A stretch of DNA of 41,911 bases from Actinomycetota bacterium (GTDB lineage: Bacteria; Actinomycetota; Acidimicrobiia; IMCC26256; PALSA-610), in contig SXHN01000056.1 of assembly GCA_005773635.1 (NCBI GenBank), positions 1 to 41,911 of the forward strand, written 5' to 3'. Of the stretch, positions 1 through 7,616 are shown in pieces. Made by a program: the position numbers and the translations under genes. Every line of letters starts with the position of its first letter. Positions within the stretch are counted from its first letter, which is position 1. The notes below the pieces were generated by a model, which searched no databases, was not told the origin of the DNA, and worked only from the letters and a program-made list of their open reading frames with translations.

Positions 1-22
1 GCAGCGCTGAAGTTGTCCTCGA

Positions 23-2314
23 TTAGTGGGTGGGTTGAGCTGGTCGCGGTGTTGCTTCGACGTCAAGATGGGGGAGTAACTTGTCGAGCCACTTCGGTAA
101 CCACCAGTTCTTGTCGCCCAGGAGTTCCATGGTCGCCGGCACGAGCAGCATGCGCACGATCGTGGCGTCAAACAGGATTGCTGTAGCGAGGCCGGTTCCC
201 ATCATCTTCATCGTGCGTTCGAATTCGAGCATGAAGCTGCCAAACACGACGACCATGATGGCTGCCGCGGCGGTGATGACTTTTGCAGTTGCGGCGAGAC
301 CGTTGGCAACCGATGCGCGGCTATCTCCGGTGAGTTGCCATTCTTCGCGCACACGCGAGAGCAAGAACACCTCGTAGTCCATCGACAGTCCGAACACAAT
401 CGCGAACAAGACCATTGGAACCCAGGTCTCGATCGGGCCCGGCTGTACCCCCGTGATGCTGCTCAACCAGCCCCACTGGAACATGGCGACGATCACGCCG
501 TACGCGGCTCCGATTGACAGCAGGTTCATAACCACGGCTTTGAGTGGCACCAACAGTGAACGGAAAACCAGCATCAATAACAAGAATGACAGCGCCAGTA
601 CCGCGCCGAAAAAGATTGGCATTCGTTCGGCCATGTATTGCGACATATCGACGTTGGCAGCAACGAGTCCCGTTACCAGCACCTCAGTCCTCGTGTCGCG
701 TTCGACAGGCGGCAACACATCGTCGCGTAATCGGTTGACGAGTTGAGTAGTTGCTTCATCCTGTGGCCCGCTCTTCGGCGTGATCAGCCAGCGCGCCGCG
801 GAGGGTGACTCTGCGTTGTTGGGTTGGGGGCCGAGCACTGAGGCAACGTTGGGGTCCTGTCGGACAGCTTCGGTCACGGCCGCTAGTTCGCCGAAACGTT
901 GAGCGTCAGCGACCTTTGCGACGAGAAAGACGGGGCCGGTAAAGCCTTTCCCGAATCCTGAAACTACGAGGTTGTAGGCGCGCTTAGTGGTGCTCGAATC
1001 TTCGAAATTGCTCTCGTCGGAGAATCCGAGTCGCAGGCTGAGTACGGGGATGGCGAGTATGAGCAGCGCCGAAGCTGCTGCGATCGTGGAGAGCCACGGT
1101 CGGTGCTGAATACCATGACTCCACCTAAATGCGAGTGTTTCATTGTGTGGCCGAGGCGGCCGGTGCTGCACTTCGCGTTGCAGCGGCCGGATGAATTTGC
1201 CGCCCAACATTGTGATCACAGCGAAGACGAAACCCGCGAGGATAATGGCTGGCGATTCCAGCCCTGCTCCGACTAGTGCAATCGAAACTCCTCCCGCGGC
1301 AACGAGCCCGCGCCACTTCGTGCGTTCGATATTTTCTCCCGCGAACCCGATTAACGCGGGTAGCAACGTGACGGATGCGATGACGGTAATCGCAACCGTA
1401 ATCGAGGCTGAGATTCCCAAACCGCTCACGAAACCGATGCCCATCAGCAACATTCCGAGCAGTGAGATGACCACCGTGACACCTGCGAACGTCACGGATC
1501 GGCCTGCGGTGCTCATTGCGACCGAAATCGATTCGCGCACCGATTGACCCGCGTGAAGTTGTTCTCGATGGCGAGTGATGATGAGGAGCGCGTAATCGAT
1601 GCCGACCCCGAGCCCGATCATCACTCCGATGAATGGTGCGAAGTCGGGAACTTCCGTCACGTGGCTTGCGAGGATCACGCCGCCCGAACCGACTCCAATT
1701 CCAAACAGCGCAACGCCGACCGGAAGGCCCATTGCGAGCACGGAGCCGAACGCGACTATCAGGATCACGACGGCGAACGCGAGGCCAAACAATTCTGACG
1801 ATGGCTGTTTGAATTCTGCGAACAGCAAGCCGCCGAGCTCGATTTGGACGCCTTCCAATTGCGGCAGCGCCTTGTTTACTTCTTTGGCGATGTCCGAAGC
1901 CCGAGTGAACTTGATGTCTTCGGGGAAGTTCACAGTCGCGTATGCGATATCGCGTGCTTTCGAAATCTGTATCTCGCCGCCCGGTGTGTAGGGGCTCTGC
2001 ACCGACGTGACGTCTGCGATCTTGGCAGTTGCATCGAACACTTTGGTCATCGCGGCAACGACCTGTGGCGCATCGACCCCGTCTTTGGAGCGAAACACAA
2101 TCTGCGCCGATTGCGGCGAACCGCTGCCGTCTTTGAACGAGTTTTCGACGAGCGCGAATCCAGTGGTGGATTCGAACCCGTCGAGCGAGAAGTCTTGGCG
2201 GTACGCATCGCCAACGGCGCCAGCGGCCGTGTTGCCAAGGATCAGCGCGGCAATCCACAGCGCCAGGACAAGGCGTCGTCGATCATGACACCACACACCG
2301 ATTCGCGTAATCAT
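23..2314 (-). CDS. MMPL/RND-family membrane transporter
   Basis: A 763-residue protein of the MmpL branch of the RND superfamily, which exports lipids or hydrophobic compounds across the inner membrane using the proton gradient. It has the duplicated layout of the family: a first helix near residues 13-33, an extracellular loop, a block of five helices around 170-330, then a second helix-loop-helix block, with the last helices around 560-720. The glycine-rich helix containing GVGIDYALL in the first half and the matching GLSMDYEVFLLSR in the second half are the conserved proton-relay helices (Asp in each). The ATG has a GGAGG six bases upstream, so the start is well supported. The substrate cannot be read from the sequence. 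It lies downstream of the GNAT-Nudix gene on the same strand but 146 bp away, so it is probably a separate unit. Confidence 0.93.
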   Translation of the reverse strand: MITRIGVWCHDRRRLVLALWIAALILGNTAAGAVGDAYRQDFSLDGFESTTGFALVENSFKDGSGSPQSAQIVFRSKDGVDAPQVVAAMTKVFDATAKIADVTSVQSPYTPGGEIQISKARDIAYATVNFPEDIKFTRASDIAKEVNKALPQLEGVQIELGGLLFAEFKQPSSELFGLAFAVVILIVAFGSVLAMGLPVGVALFGIGVGSGGVILASHVTEVPDFAPFIGVMIGLGVGIDYALLIITRHREQLHAGQSVRESISVAMSTAGRSVTFAGVTVVISLLGMLLMGIGFVSGLGISASITVAITVIASVTLLPALIGFAGENIERTKWRGLVAAGGVSIALVGAGLESPAIILAGFVFAVITMLGGKFIRPLQREVQHRPPRPHNETLAFRWSHGIQHRPWLSTIAAASALLILAIPVLSLRLGFSDESNFEDSSTTKRAYNLVVSGFGKGFTGPVFLVAKVADAQRFGELAAVTEAVRQDPNVASVLGPQPNNAESPSAARWLITPKSGPQDEATTQLVNRLRDDVLPPVERDTRTEVLVTGLVAANVDMSQYMAERMPIFFGAVLALSFLLLMLVFRSLLVPLKAVVMNLLSIGAAYGVIVAMFQWGWLSSITGVQPGPIETWVPMVLFAIVFGLSMDYEVFLLSRVREEWQLTGDSRASVANGLAATAKVITAAAAIMVVVFGSFMLEFERTMKMMGTGLATAILFDATIVRMLLVPATMELLGDKNWWLPKWLDKLLPHLDVEATPRPAQPTH

Positions 2315-2391
2315 GTGAACCCTCCGAGTTGCGTGCGCTGCTCCCGGCGGTGCAGCCAGTCGAAGCTAGACGCACATACCCGCCATCATTG

Positions 2392-2424
2392 TCCGTTTTC
2401 CTTCCCTATCGGTGTGAAAACGGA
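2392..2424. other. Perfect 9-bp inverted repeat between two minus-strand genes
   Basis: TCCGTTTTC at 2392-2400 pairs perfectly with GAAAACGGA at 2416-2424 around a 15-base loop. It lies between the stop of the GNAT-Nudix gene and the start of the transporter gene. No T-tract follows on the minus strand, so it may be a weak terminator, an mRNA structure, or an operator for the transporter. The role is not established. Confidence 0.35.
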
Positions 2425-2460
2425 TATTGATGGCGGTCGACGTTGCTCACGCGCGCGCAT

Positions 2461-3543
2461 TTAGCGCGCCGTCCACCAAGGGTGGCCCACCTCGTCCACT
2501 CGGGTATCGAGTCCATGCAGGGCGACGTCACGAAACTGCCACAGAATTGCGGCAGTCGGCGGGTTGATCCACTCACCACGTACGGGCATGCGCGCCACAT
2601 CCCTCGCTCCGTCAATCGACGGAATAAGGCGCGGCGCATCGAAGCGGTCAAGTTCGGCAACAGGCACATGCCAGGCATCGTGGACTTCGGTTGGGTCGAG
2701 CACGAATGCGAGCGGCTCAGCGGACCACACCACAACCGGTGTGATCACGTGGTCGGTACGCGTGACCATGTCGTCCAGCAGGCCGAGCACGTCGGAGTGG
2801 GTGAGCGTGAAGCCGAGTTCTTCTGCGGTCTCGCGCAACGCTGCATCGATTCGCGATTCGCCGTCCATCGCGCCGCCGCCAGGCAGCGCGTATTGTCCAG
2901 CACCGCGCCGCAACGTGAACGCCCGTTGAGAGAATGCGTAGTGCACAATGCCCTCGACGGGCGACAAAACAACGGCGACCGCCGCCACGCGCGCCGCGTC
3001 GAGCGAGCGGCGATCAAATCGTTGGAGGTTCGCAACGATTCGATCGCGCAACAAGATGTCGCTGCGGTATGACGCGTGACGGTGAAACTGCGTCGTTGTA
3101 GTTTCGATACCGATCTCCGTTGTGCCCGATACGGTGAAACCCAACTGCTCGTAGAGCGCACATGCTGGTGTGTTGTTACTCAACGTCGATACGATCGTGG
3201 TGCGGCCCAGAGAAAGTATTTCTGCAACGAGTTCGCGGCCGATGCCTCGTCGGTGCAGGGCCGGGTCGACGAAGACTCGGTCGATATCGATCGTGCCATC
3301 GGCGAGCTTCGTCCAGCCGAGCGCTCCTACGATCTCATCGTCGACGATCGCTGCAATCCAGTGAAGCTGCCCGTTGACGAACTCATCGATCGATTCGTGG
3401 AGCGGCGCGATAGCGAAGCAGCCGGTAATCGCAGCTTCGACCGCATAGGCCCGATGTTGGATTGCGAGCAGGTGGTCGGCCATTTCGCCGGAGGCTGGCA
3501 TGACCGCCGTGAACCGTGCACTCGAAGGCATATCCGGCCACAT
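2461..3543 (-). CDS. GNAT acetyltransferase - Nudix hydrolase fusion protein
   Basis: A 360-residue two-domain protein. The N-terminal ~150 residues form a GNAT N-acyltransferase with the acetyl-CoA binding segment HRRGIGREL and a typical 'ALYEQLGF' C-terminal strand. The C-terminal half is a Nudix hydrolase with a perfect Nudix box (GX5EX7REUXEEXGU) around residues 222-245, ending RETAEELGF. Each half therefore keeps its signature motifs: acetyl transfer to an amine, and hydrolysis of a nucleoside-diphosphate-linked substrate. Substrates are unknown. The start is placed at the ATG at 3543 because AAGGA lies five bases upstream (3549-3553 on the other strand); an in-frame ATG at 3567 would lack this. 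It is divergent from the PPOX gene, with 47 bp between starts. Confidence 0.88.
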   Translation of the reverse strand: MWPDMPSSARFTAVMPASGEMADHLLAIQHRAYAVEAAITGCFAIAPLHESIDEFVNGQLHWIAAIVDDEIVGALGWTKLADGTIDIDRVFVDPALHRRGIGRELVAEILSLGRTTIVSTLSNNTPACALYEQLGFTVSGTTEIGIETTTTQFHRHASYRSDILLRDRIVANLQRFDRRSLDAARVAAVAVVLSPVEGIVHYAFSQRAFTLRRGAGQYALPGGGAMDGESRIDAALRETAEELGFTLTHSDVLGLLDDMVTRTDHVITPVVVWSAEPLAFVLDPTEVHDAWHVPVAELDRFDAPRLIPSIDGARDVARMPVRGEWINPPTAAILWQFRDVALHGLDTRVDEVGHPWWTAR

Positions 3544-3578
3544 TACGGTCCTTGGACGACGATGCACTTGACGCGCAC

Positions 3579-3584
3579 TACGGT
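3579..3584 (+). promoter_or_regulatory. Candidate -10 (TACGGT) of a leaderless promoter
   Basis: TACGGT fits the actinobacterial TANNNT -10 and ends exactly six bases before the ATG at 3591, so transcription would begin at or next to the start codon. No Shine-Dalgarno precedes that ATG. No clear -35 is visible. Confidence 0.45.
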
Positions 3585-3590
3585 CGCGTC

Positions 3591-4247
3591 ATGCAGCACG
3601 TTGAGTTCTCACACACCGTCACTACAGAATCGGAGCTCCGGTCGTTGTATCGGATGCCCATGGATGTTGTCGCCCAAAAGAAGATTCCCTGTCTCGATCA
3701 ACATGCACGCGCCTTCATTGCACTGGCACCGTTCGTGTTGGTGGGCACGACATCGCCTGATGGCATCGGCGATGTTTCACCCAAGGGTGGGCCGCCAGGG
3801 TTCGTAGTTGCGCTCGACGACTACCGCCTGGCGATTCCAGACCTTGCTGGCAACAATCTGCTTGATTCGATCACGAATATCGTCGCCGGGTCGGGGATTG
3901 GGCTCATCTTCGTTGTTCCGGGTGTGGACGAGACGCTGCGCGTGAATGGGCGAGCTTGCCTCACCACCGACCCGGCTGTTCTGGATCTGTGCGCGGTGCG
4001 CGACCGGCGGCCCAAGGCCGCGATCGGAGTCGCGATCACTGAGCAGTACATGCATTGTGCCAAGGCGTTCCGGCGTAGTGAACTGTGGCACTCTGATACG
4101 TGGCCCGCCCGATCAGCGCTGCCGTCGCTCGGTTGCATTCTGCGCGACCAGAACGAGTCGCTGGCGAACGTTGCGGCGGAGGCGATTGACGAACTGCTCG
4201 AGGCGGATTACTCGGCGACACTGTGGGAGCCCGACATCATCACCTGA
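3591..4247 (+). CDS. PPOX-class FMN-dependent flavoprotein (MSMEG_1061/DR_2398-like)
   Basis: A 218-residue protein of the pyridoxamine-5'-phosphate-oxidase-like split-barrel superfamily, which binds FMN (or F420) and reduces or oxidises small substrates. The central part has the fold's hallmark: a strand reading 'VGTTSPDGIGDVSPKG' followed by 'LAIPDLAGNNLLDSITNI', which builds the flavin phosphate site in the PPOX-type FMN-dependent subfamily, and 'VPGVDETLRVNGRA'. The C-terminal 'EQYMHCAKAFRRSELW' is also typical of that subfamily. The substrate is unknown. The start at 3591 is preferred over an upstream in-frame ATG at 3516 because 3516 would overlap the divergent gene, while 3591 sits six bases after a TANNNT box. 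The next gene follows on the same strand after about 40 bp. Confidence 0.85.
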   Translation: MQHVEFSHTVTTESELRSLYRMPMDVVAQKKIPCLDQHARAFIALAPFVLVGTTSPDGIGDVSPKGGPPGFVVALDDYRLAIPDLAGNNLLDSITNIVAGSGIGLIFVVPGVDETLRVNGRACLTTDPAVLDLCAVRDRRPKAAIGVAITEQYMHCAKAFRRSELWHSDTWPARSALPSLGCILRDQNESLANVAAEAIDELLEADYSATLWEPDIIT

Positions 4248-4289
4248 GGTTCTGATGTTGTGGCGGTCGGTCGCGCTACCGTCAACAAC

Positions 4290-5096
4290 ATGGCTGGGTC
4301 GCAGTATCGGAATTCGCAGCGTGTGGCGCCTTATCTTGCAGCCTCGGAGCGAGCATCTTGGGATCGTGACGGCTTCTTTGTTGTTGAGCGATTCATTTCG
4401 CAGCCCCGGCTATCTCCACTCATCGAGCGGATCCAACAGATTGCGGAAATCGCCGAAGTCGGCGGCGATATCGGTGATGCGATGCTAACTCGCGAATTGA
4501 TACTCGCCAACGAGCCAACCCCTGCGGGGCGTATTTCCAAGGTATTCAAGCTCCATCGCCGCGAGCCGCTGTTCAATGCTCTGGCTACTGATACGCGGCT
4601 TCTCAGTCGGGTGGCGGCACTCATCGGTGACAACGTTGATTGTTTCTTGTCGCAGTTCATTTTCAAACATCCCGGCGCGCTCGGCCAGCCTTGGCACCAG
4701 GATTCGTTCTACTTTCGTATGCACCCAGAGCCTCAGATTGGCGCGTGGCTCGCGGTCACTGAGGCACGAATTGACAATGGGCCCCTCTGGGTCGTGCCAG
4801 GGTCACATCGCGAACCGATACATGAGTCTGTGGTCCGTGACCTGCGAGCGCATGCTGATCCGTTTTATGTGGAGATCACCGGCGCCGATACTTCGACGGA
4901 GATTCCGGTGCTCATGAATCCCGGTGATCTTTTGGTGTTTCATTCACACCTTCGCCACCGCTCAACCGACAACCACAGCCACGACGATCGGGCATCGATG
5001 GTCTTGCATTACGCGCAGCAAGGAACGACCGGTTTCATCGCGCCAAACCATGATTGGATGCCGGTTGTCCGCAGTGGCGACACGGCGACAGAGTGA
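4290..5096 (+). CDS. Phytanoyl-CoA dioxygenase (PhyH) family protein
   Basis: A 268-residue Fe(II)/2-oxoglutarate-dependent oxygenase of the PhyH family. After 'RDGFFVVERFIS', the usual N-terminal family signature, the metal-binding HxD appears as 'WHQDSFYF', followed by 'GAWLAVTEARIDNGPLWVVPGSH' and the distal histidine and arginine in 'FHSHLRHRST'. All metal and 2-oxoglutarate ligands are thus present and the enzyme should be active in hydroxylating a small organic or lipid substrate. An alternative GTG start at 4260 exists; 4290 is chosen because TACCGT, a TANNNT box, ends seven bases before it and neither start has a Shine-Dalgarno. The stop codon overlaps the GTG start of the next gene by four bases, so the two are translationally coupled. 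Confidence 0.85.
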   Translation: MAGSQYRNSQRVAPYLAASERASWDRDGFFVVERFISQPRLSPLIERIQQIAEIAEVGGDIGDAMLTRELILANEPTPAGRISKVFKLHRREPLFNALATDTRLLSRVAALIGDNVDCFLSQFIFKHPGALGQPWHQDSFYFRMHPEPQIGAWLAVTEARIDNGPLWVVPGSHREPIHESVVRDLRAHADPFYVEITGADTSTEIPVLMNPGDLLVFHSHLRHRSTDNHSHDDRASMVLHYAQQGTTGFIAPNHDWMPVVRSGDTATE

Positions 5097-5755
5097 ATAG
5101 TTCCGCCGCTTCCGCGGGCGGCACACTCGCCGACGCCTACGCCTACCTGCAGAAGGCAGTCGGGCTTATCGCCGTCACGTTGCCCGTCATCGTCGCTATC
5201 GGACACTCAATCTCTAGCGATGACGGTATGAAGGGTTCGATCAGCGCGTACTACTACACACATCTGGGCAACTACTTCGTTGGGAGCTTGTTTGCGCTCG
5301 GCGTGTTCTTTGTCTCCTATAACTATCGACCGGCGCCGGGATACGAGTGGGACTTTCGCCTCAGCAACGTTGCAGGCGTGATGGCAGTTGGAGTTGCGCT
5401 GTTTCCGACTTCGAGCGAAGGTGCCGAGGCATTTGGTGCTTCGAAGACGATTGCAGTCATTCATCTTGTATTCGCAGGCGCGTTGTTCGTGTTGTTGGCG
5501 GTGTTTTGTCTGAAGCTGTTCACGAAAACAAGCAACGTCCACGCCATGACCGAACAGAAACGCAGTCGCAACCGTGTATACATCGTCTGCGGATGGGTCA
5601 TCATCGCGGCGATCGCCCTAATCGTGATCGCCGAGTTGGTCAGCCCTCCGCCAGCATGGCACAGCTTGTATTGGCTTGAGTCAATCGCGGTGGTGTCGTT
5701 CGGCGTTTCCTGGCTCATCAAAGGCGGATTTCTCGGGATTTTGGTTGACCCGTAG
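5093..5755 (+). CDS. Six-helix integral membrane protein, unknown function
   Basis: A 220-residue hydrophobic protein with about six predicted membrane helices (roughly residues 22-38, 53-75, 85-104, 115-138, 158-180 and 193-216) and short loops. I do not recognise a Pfam family with certainty. Notable are 'ISAYYYTHLGNYFVG' and 'FRLSNVAGVMAVGVALFPTS' in the first half. The likely start is the GTG at 5093, which overlaps the PhyH stop as GTGA; the longer reading from 5054 would sit inside the PhyH gene. The coupling suggests that the membrane protein and the oxygenase are made together, but no functional link can be shown from sequence. Confidence 0.8.
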   Translation: MNSSAASAGGTLADAYAYLQKAVGLIAVTLPVIVAIGHSISSDDGMKGSISAYYYTHLGNYFVGSLFALGVFFVSYNYRPAPGYEWDFRLSNVAGVMAVGVALFPTSSEGAEAFGASKTIAVIHLVFAGALFVLLAVFCLKLFTKTSNVHAMTEQKRSRNRVYIVCGWVIIAAIALIVIAELVSPPPAWHSLYWLESIAVVSFGVSWLIKGGFLGILVDP

Positions 5756-5792
5756 CCTTGGATTCTTGTATCTGGGTCGCGCGGCGTTTCGA

Positions 5793-5798
5793 TAGGGT
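5793..5798 (+). promoter_or_regulatory. Candidate -10 (TAGGGT) of a leaderless promoter
   Basis: TAGGGT ends exactly six bases before the ATG at 5805, and no Shine-Dalgarno is present. The arrangement matches other first genes in this window. A -35 hexamer is not evident. Confidence 0.45.
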
Positions 5799-5804
5799 GC
5801 GCCA

Positions 5805-6749
5805 ATGAGACGGAGCTGGCTGTGCATAACCACATCGATGTGCGTGTTCGGTTCCGCAGCCTGTTCGTCGTCGAGCTCGCCTCGGCCGGTGGTGACCGCT
5901 TCGTCGAATTCAATCTCGACAACGCGACCGGCGGCACCTACGGTGGCTGAAATGCGCCCGTTTCAATTCACGGTGCGACAGGAGACCTTTGTCGATGAGA
6001 GCCGCAGCACTGCGACGCCAGACGATCCCGCGTTCTCGGCCCGGCGCAGCCTAACAACCGATCTCTATATTCCAACATCGAAGTCACCGCTTCCGCTGAT
6101 CATGTTTTCGCACGGGTATCACGGCGACCCGTCGAAGTTTTCGGAATTGTTTACGGCTTGGGCCCGTGCTGGCTACGTCGTTGCGGCGCCGGAGTTTCCT
6201 CTCACAAGCACGCGTGGCGAGCCCTATGACGTTTTGACCGACTATCTGAATCAACCTGCAGACATCAGCTTCATTCTGACTGAGTTGTTGAACGGGCCCC
6301 TCAAAGCAAAGATCGATGCGAAGCGAATCGGCGCCGCGGGTTTATCGCTCGGTGGCGCAACAACATTCGGGCTCGTGTACAACCCGTGTTGTGTTGACAC
6401 CCGGCTACGCGCCGCGGCTGTGTTCGACGCCGTGCGGCTTCCGTTTGAGCAACCATTTGGGCAAAACTCGATTCCTGTACTTATTGCTCACATCGACACC
6501 GACATCGCTGCGCCCTACGAAATATTGCAAAAGGCTTACTTCGAGAGTGCATCGCCAAAATGGTTACTCACCCTGCACGGCGGGATTCACGCCGAGGCTT
6601 ACGAAGATACGCCTTCGCCACACGACAAGACCGCGATAGCGACGTCGATCGACTTCTTTGATCTCACCCTGCTCAACGACGCGTCAGCCGAAGCAAAGCT
6701 GATGAAGGACGGTATGAATAAAGGCGAATCGACGATCGTCGCGGGGTGA
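5805..6749 (+). CDS. Lipoprotein alpha/beta hydrolase (PAF-acetylhydrolase/dienelactone-hydrolase-like)
   Basis: A 314-residue secreted lipid-anchored hydrolase. The N-terminus has two arginines, a hydrophobic stretch and a lipobox GSAAC with the acylated cysteine at residue 20, followed by a Ser-rich linker typical of actinobacterial lipoproteins. The mature part shows the alpha/beta-hydrolase order: 'PLIMFSHGYHGDP' (oxyanion region), the nucleophile elbow GLSLGG with Ser181, and a late 'LTLHGGIHAEAY' carrying the candidate catalytic histidine. The overall pattern resembles platelet-activating-factor acetylhydrolase-like and dienelactone-hydrolase-like esterases; the ester substrate is unknown. 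It is convergent with the next gene, with only 18 bp between the stops. Confidence 0.85.
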   Translation: MRRSWLCITTSMCVFGSAACSSSSSPRPVVTASSNSISTTRPAAPTVAEMRPFQFTVRQETFVDESRSTATPDDPAFSARRSLTTDLYIPTSKSPLPLIMFSHGYHGDPSKFSELFTAWARAGYVVAAPEFPLTSTRGEPYDVLTDYLNQPADISFILTELLNGPLKAKIDAKRIGAAGLSLGGATTFGLVYNPCCVDTRLRAAAVFDAVRLPFEQPFGQNSIPVLIAHIDTDIAAPYEILQKAYFESASPKWLLTLHGGIHAEAYEDTPSPHDKTAIATSIDFFDLTLLNDASAEAKLMKDGMNKGESTIVAG

Positions 6750-6767
6750 AAGCCACTGAACCAACGG

Positions 6768-7403
6768 TCAGTCGGGGAGTGTGTAGGTGTTTTCGAACTC
6801 GTCCTGCAGCACCGTGGCGAGTTTCGTGGTTGTGTCGACGATGAGATCTTCGTCGAGAATCCTGCTGCGATACGACCAACCGTCGGGGAGTGCGAGACGG
6901 CTTGCGAGCGTCGCAAGACTGGTTTCGGTCAATGCGGGATCAACGCCAACGCAGTACGCCTGCATCACGTACGCGAGCCCTTCTGGATTCACGAGTTCGT
7001 AGACGGGTTTGCCAGCATCGAAAAAGAACGTTGCACCGCGATTGACGTTGCGCTCCATGTACGGCACCGTCGCCGGGTTGTCACCCAGCGGCACCGTCGC
7101 GATACGGCGCATCATCAAGCCGTTGAAATCGTGCGTGACCGGCTCTACGACTGCAACTTTGGTTCCAAGCGCGTCGAGCATCCAATGGCGGGGGCCGTTG
7201 AGCTTCACAATTACTGCTCCGAGATCGGCCGCGATCGCCGTTGCATCCAATGTTTCCCAGAGTGCTTGTGGACAGTCGTTGAGCATCTGCGTGCCGTACA
7301 CCTCAGCCTCGAGGCCAGTGTCTCGCAGGAAGACTGCGAGCACCTCGCCGTATCGCACGCCGCGCATGTTGTCATGGTTGCGTTGGGGGCTGGAAGGAGT
7401 CAT
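6768..7403 (-). CDS. Conserved hypothetical protein, 211 aa
   Basis: A complete soluble-looking protein of 211 residues with no signal peptide, no membrane helix and no motif I can assign. Features of note are 'MRGVRYGEVLAVF' near the start, 'KLNGPRHWMLDALG', 'FDAGKPVYELVNPEG' and 'LPDGWSYRSRIL'. The codon use and the lack of low-complexity sequence argue for a real gene. GAGG lies eight bases before the ATG at 7403, supporting this start over a later methionine. It is divergent from the NRPS operon across a 213-bp gap and convergent with the lipoprotein hydrolase, so its context gives no functional hint. Confidence 0.75.
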   Translation of the reverse strand: MTPSSPQRNHDNMRGVRYGEVLAVFLRDTGLEAEVYGTQMLNDCPQALWETLDATAIAADLGAVIVKLNGPRHWMLDALGTKVAVVEPVTHDFNGLMMRRIATVPLGDNPATVPYMERNVNRGATFFFDAGKPVYELVNPEGLAYVMQAYCVGVDPALTETSLATLASRLALPDGWSYRSRILDEDLIVDTTTKLATVLQDEFENTYTLPD

Positions 7404-7616
7404 AGGGCAACCTCGCGCGAGTCGAAGGACGAAACGTTGTCAATCTACGGGTGTGCGCGAACGTAGGACGCACTAACTCGCTCGGGTGTTGCATGCTGTG
7501 CGCGAGCGATGGCAATTCATGGCGAACCCGTGTTTCGCTTCGTCGGTGTCTCGCGGTCCGCCGGCCGAGGTTCCAACGGGCCGGAGCCCGTGATCGGCTG
7601 ATAACTTCGTCCCGAT
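7404..7616. promoter_or_regulatory. Divergent intergenic region upstream of the NRPS operon
   Basis: These 213 bp separate the divergent hypothetical gene and the first NRPS gene, and contain no credible gene. TAACTT at 7602-7607 is a possible -10 nine bases before the ATG at 7617, again without a Shine-Dalgarno. CGGGCCGGAGCCCG at 7577-7590 is a short inverted repeat (CGGGC/GCCCG) just upstream and could be an operator or an mRNA-independent structure. No regulator gene is adjacent. Confidence 0.35.

Noticed and set aside
1140-2258. 372-codon open frame inside the MmpL gene on the minus strand
   Set aside because: It is very arginine-rich with no motif and lies in another frame of a gene with clear family motifs and a good ribosome site.
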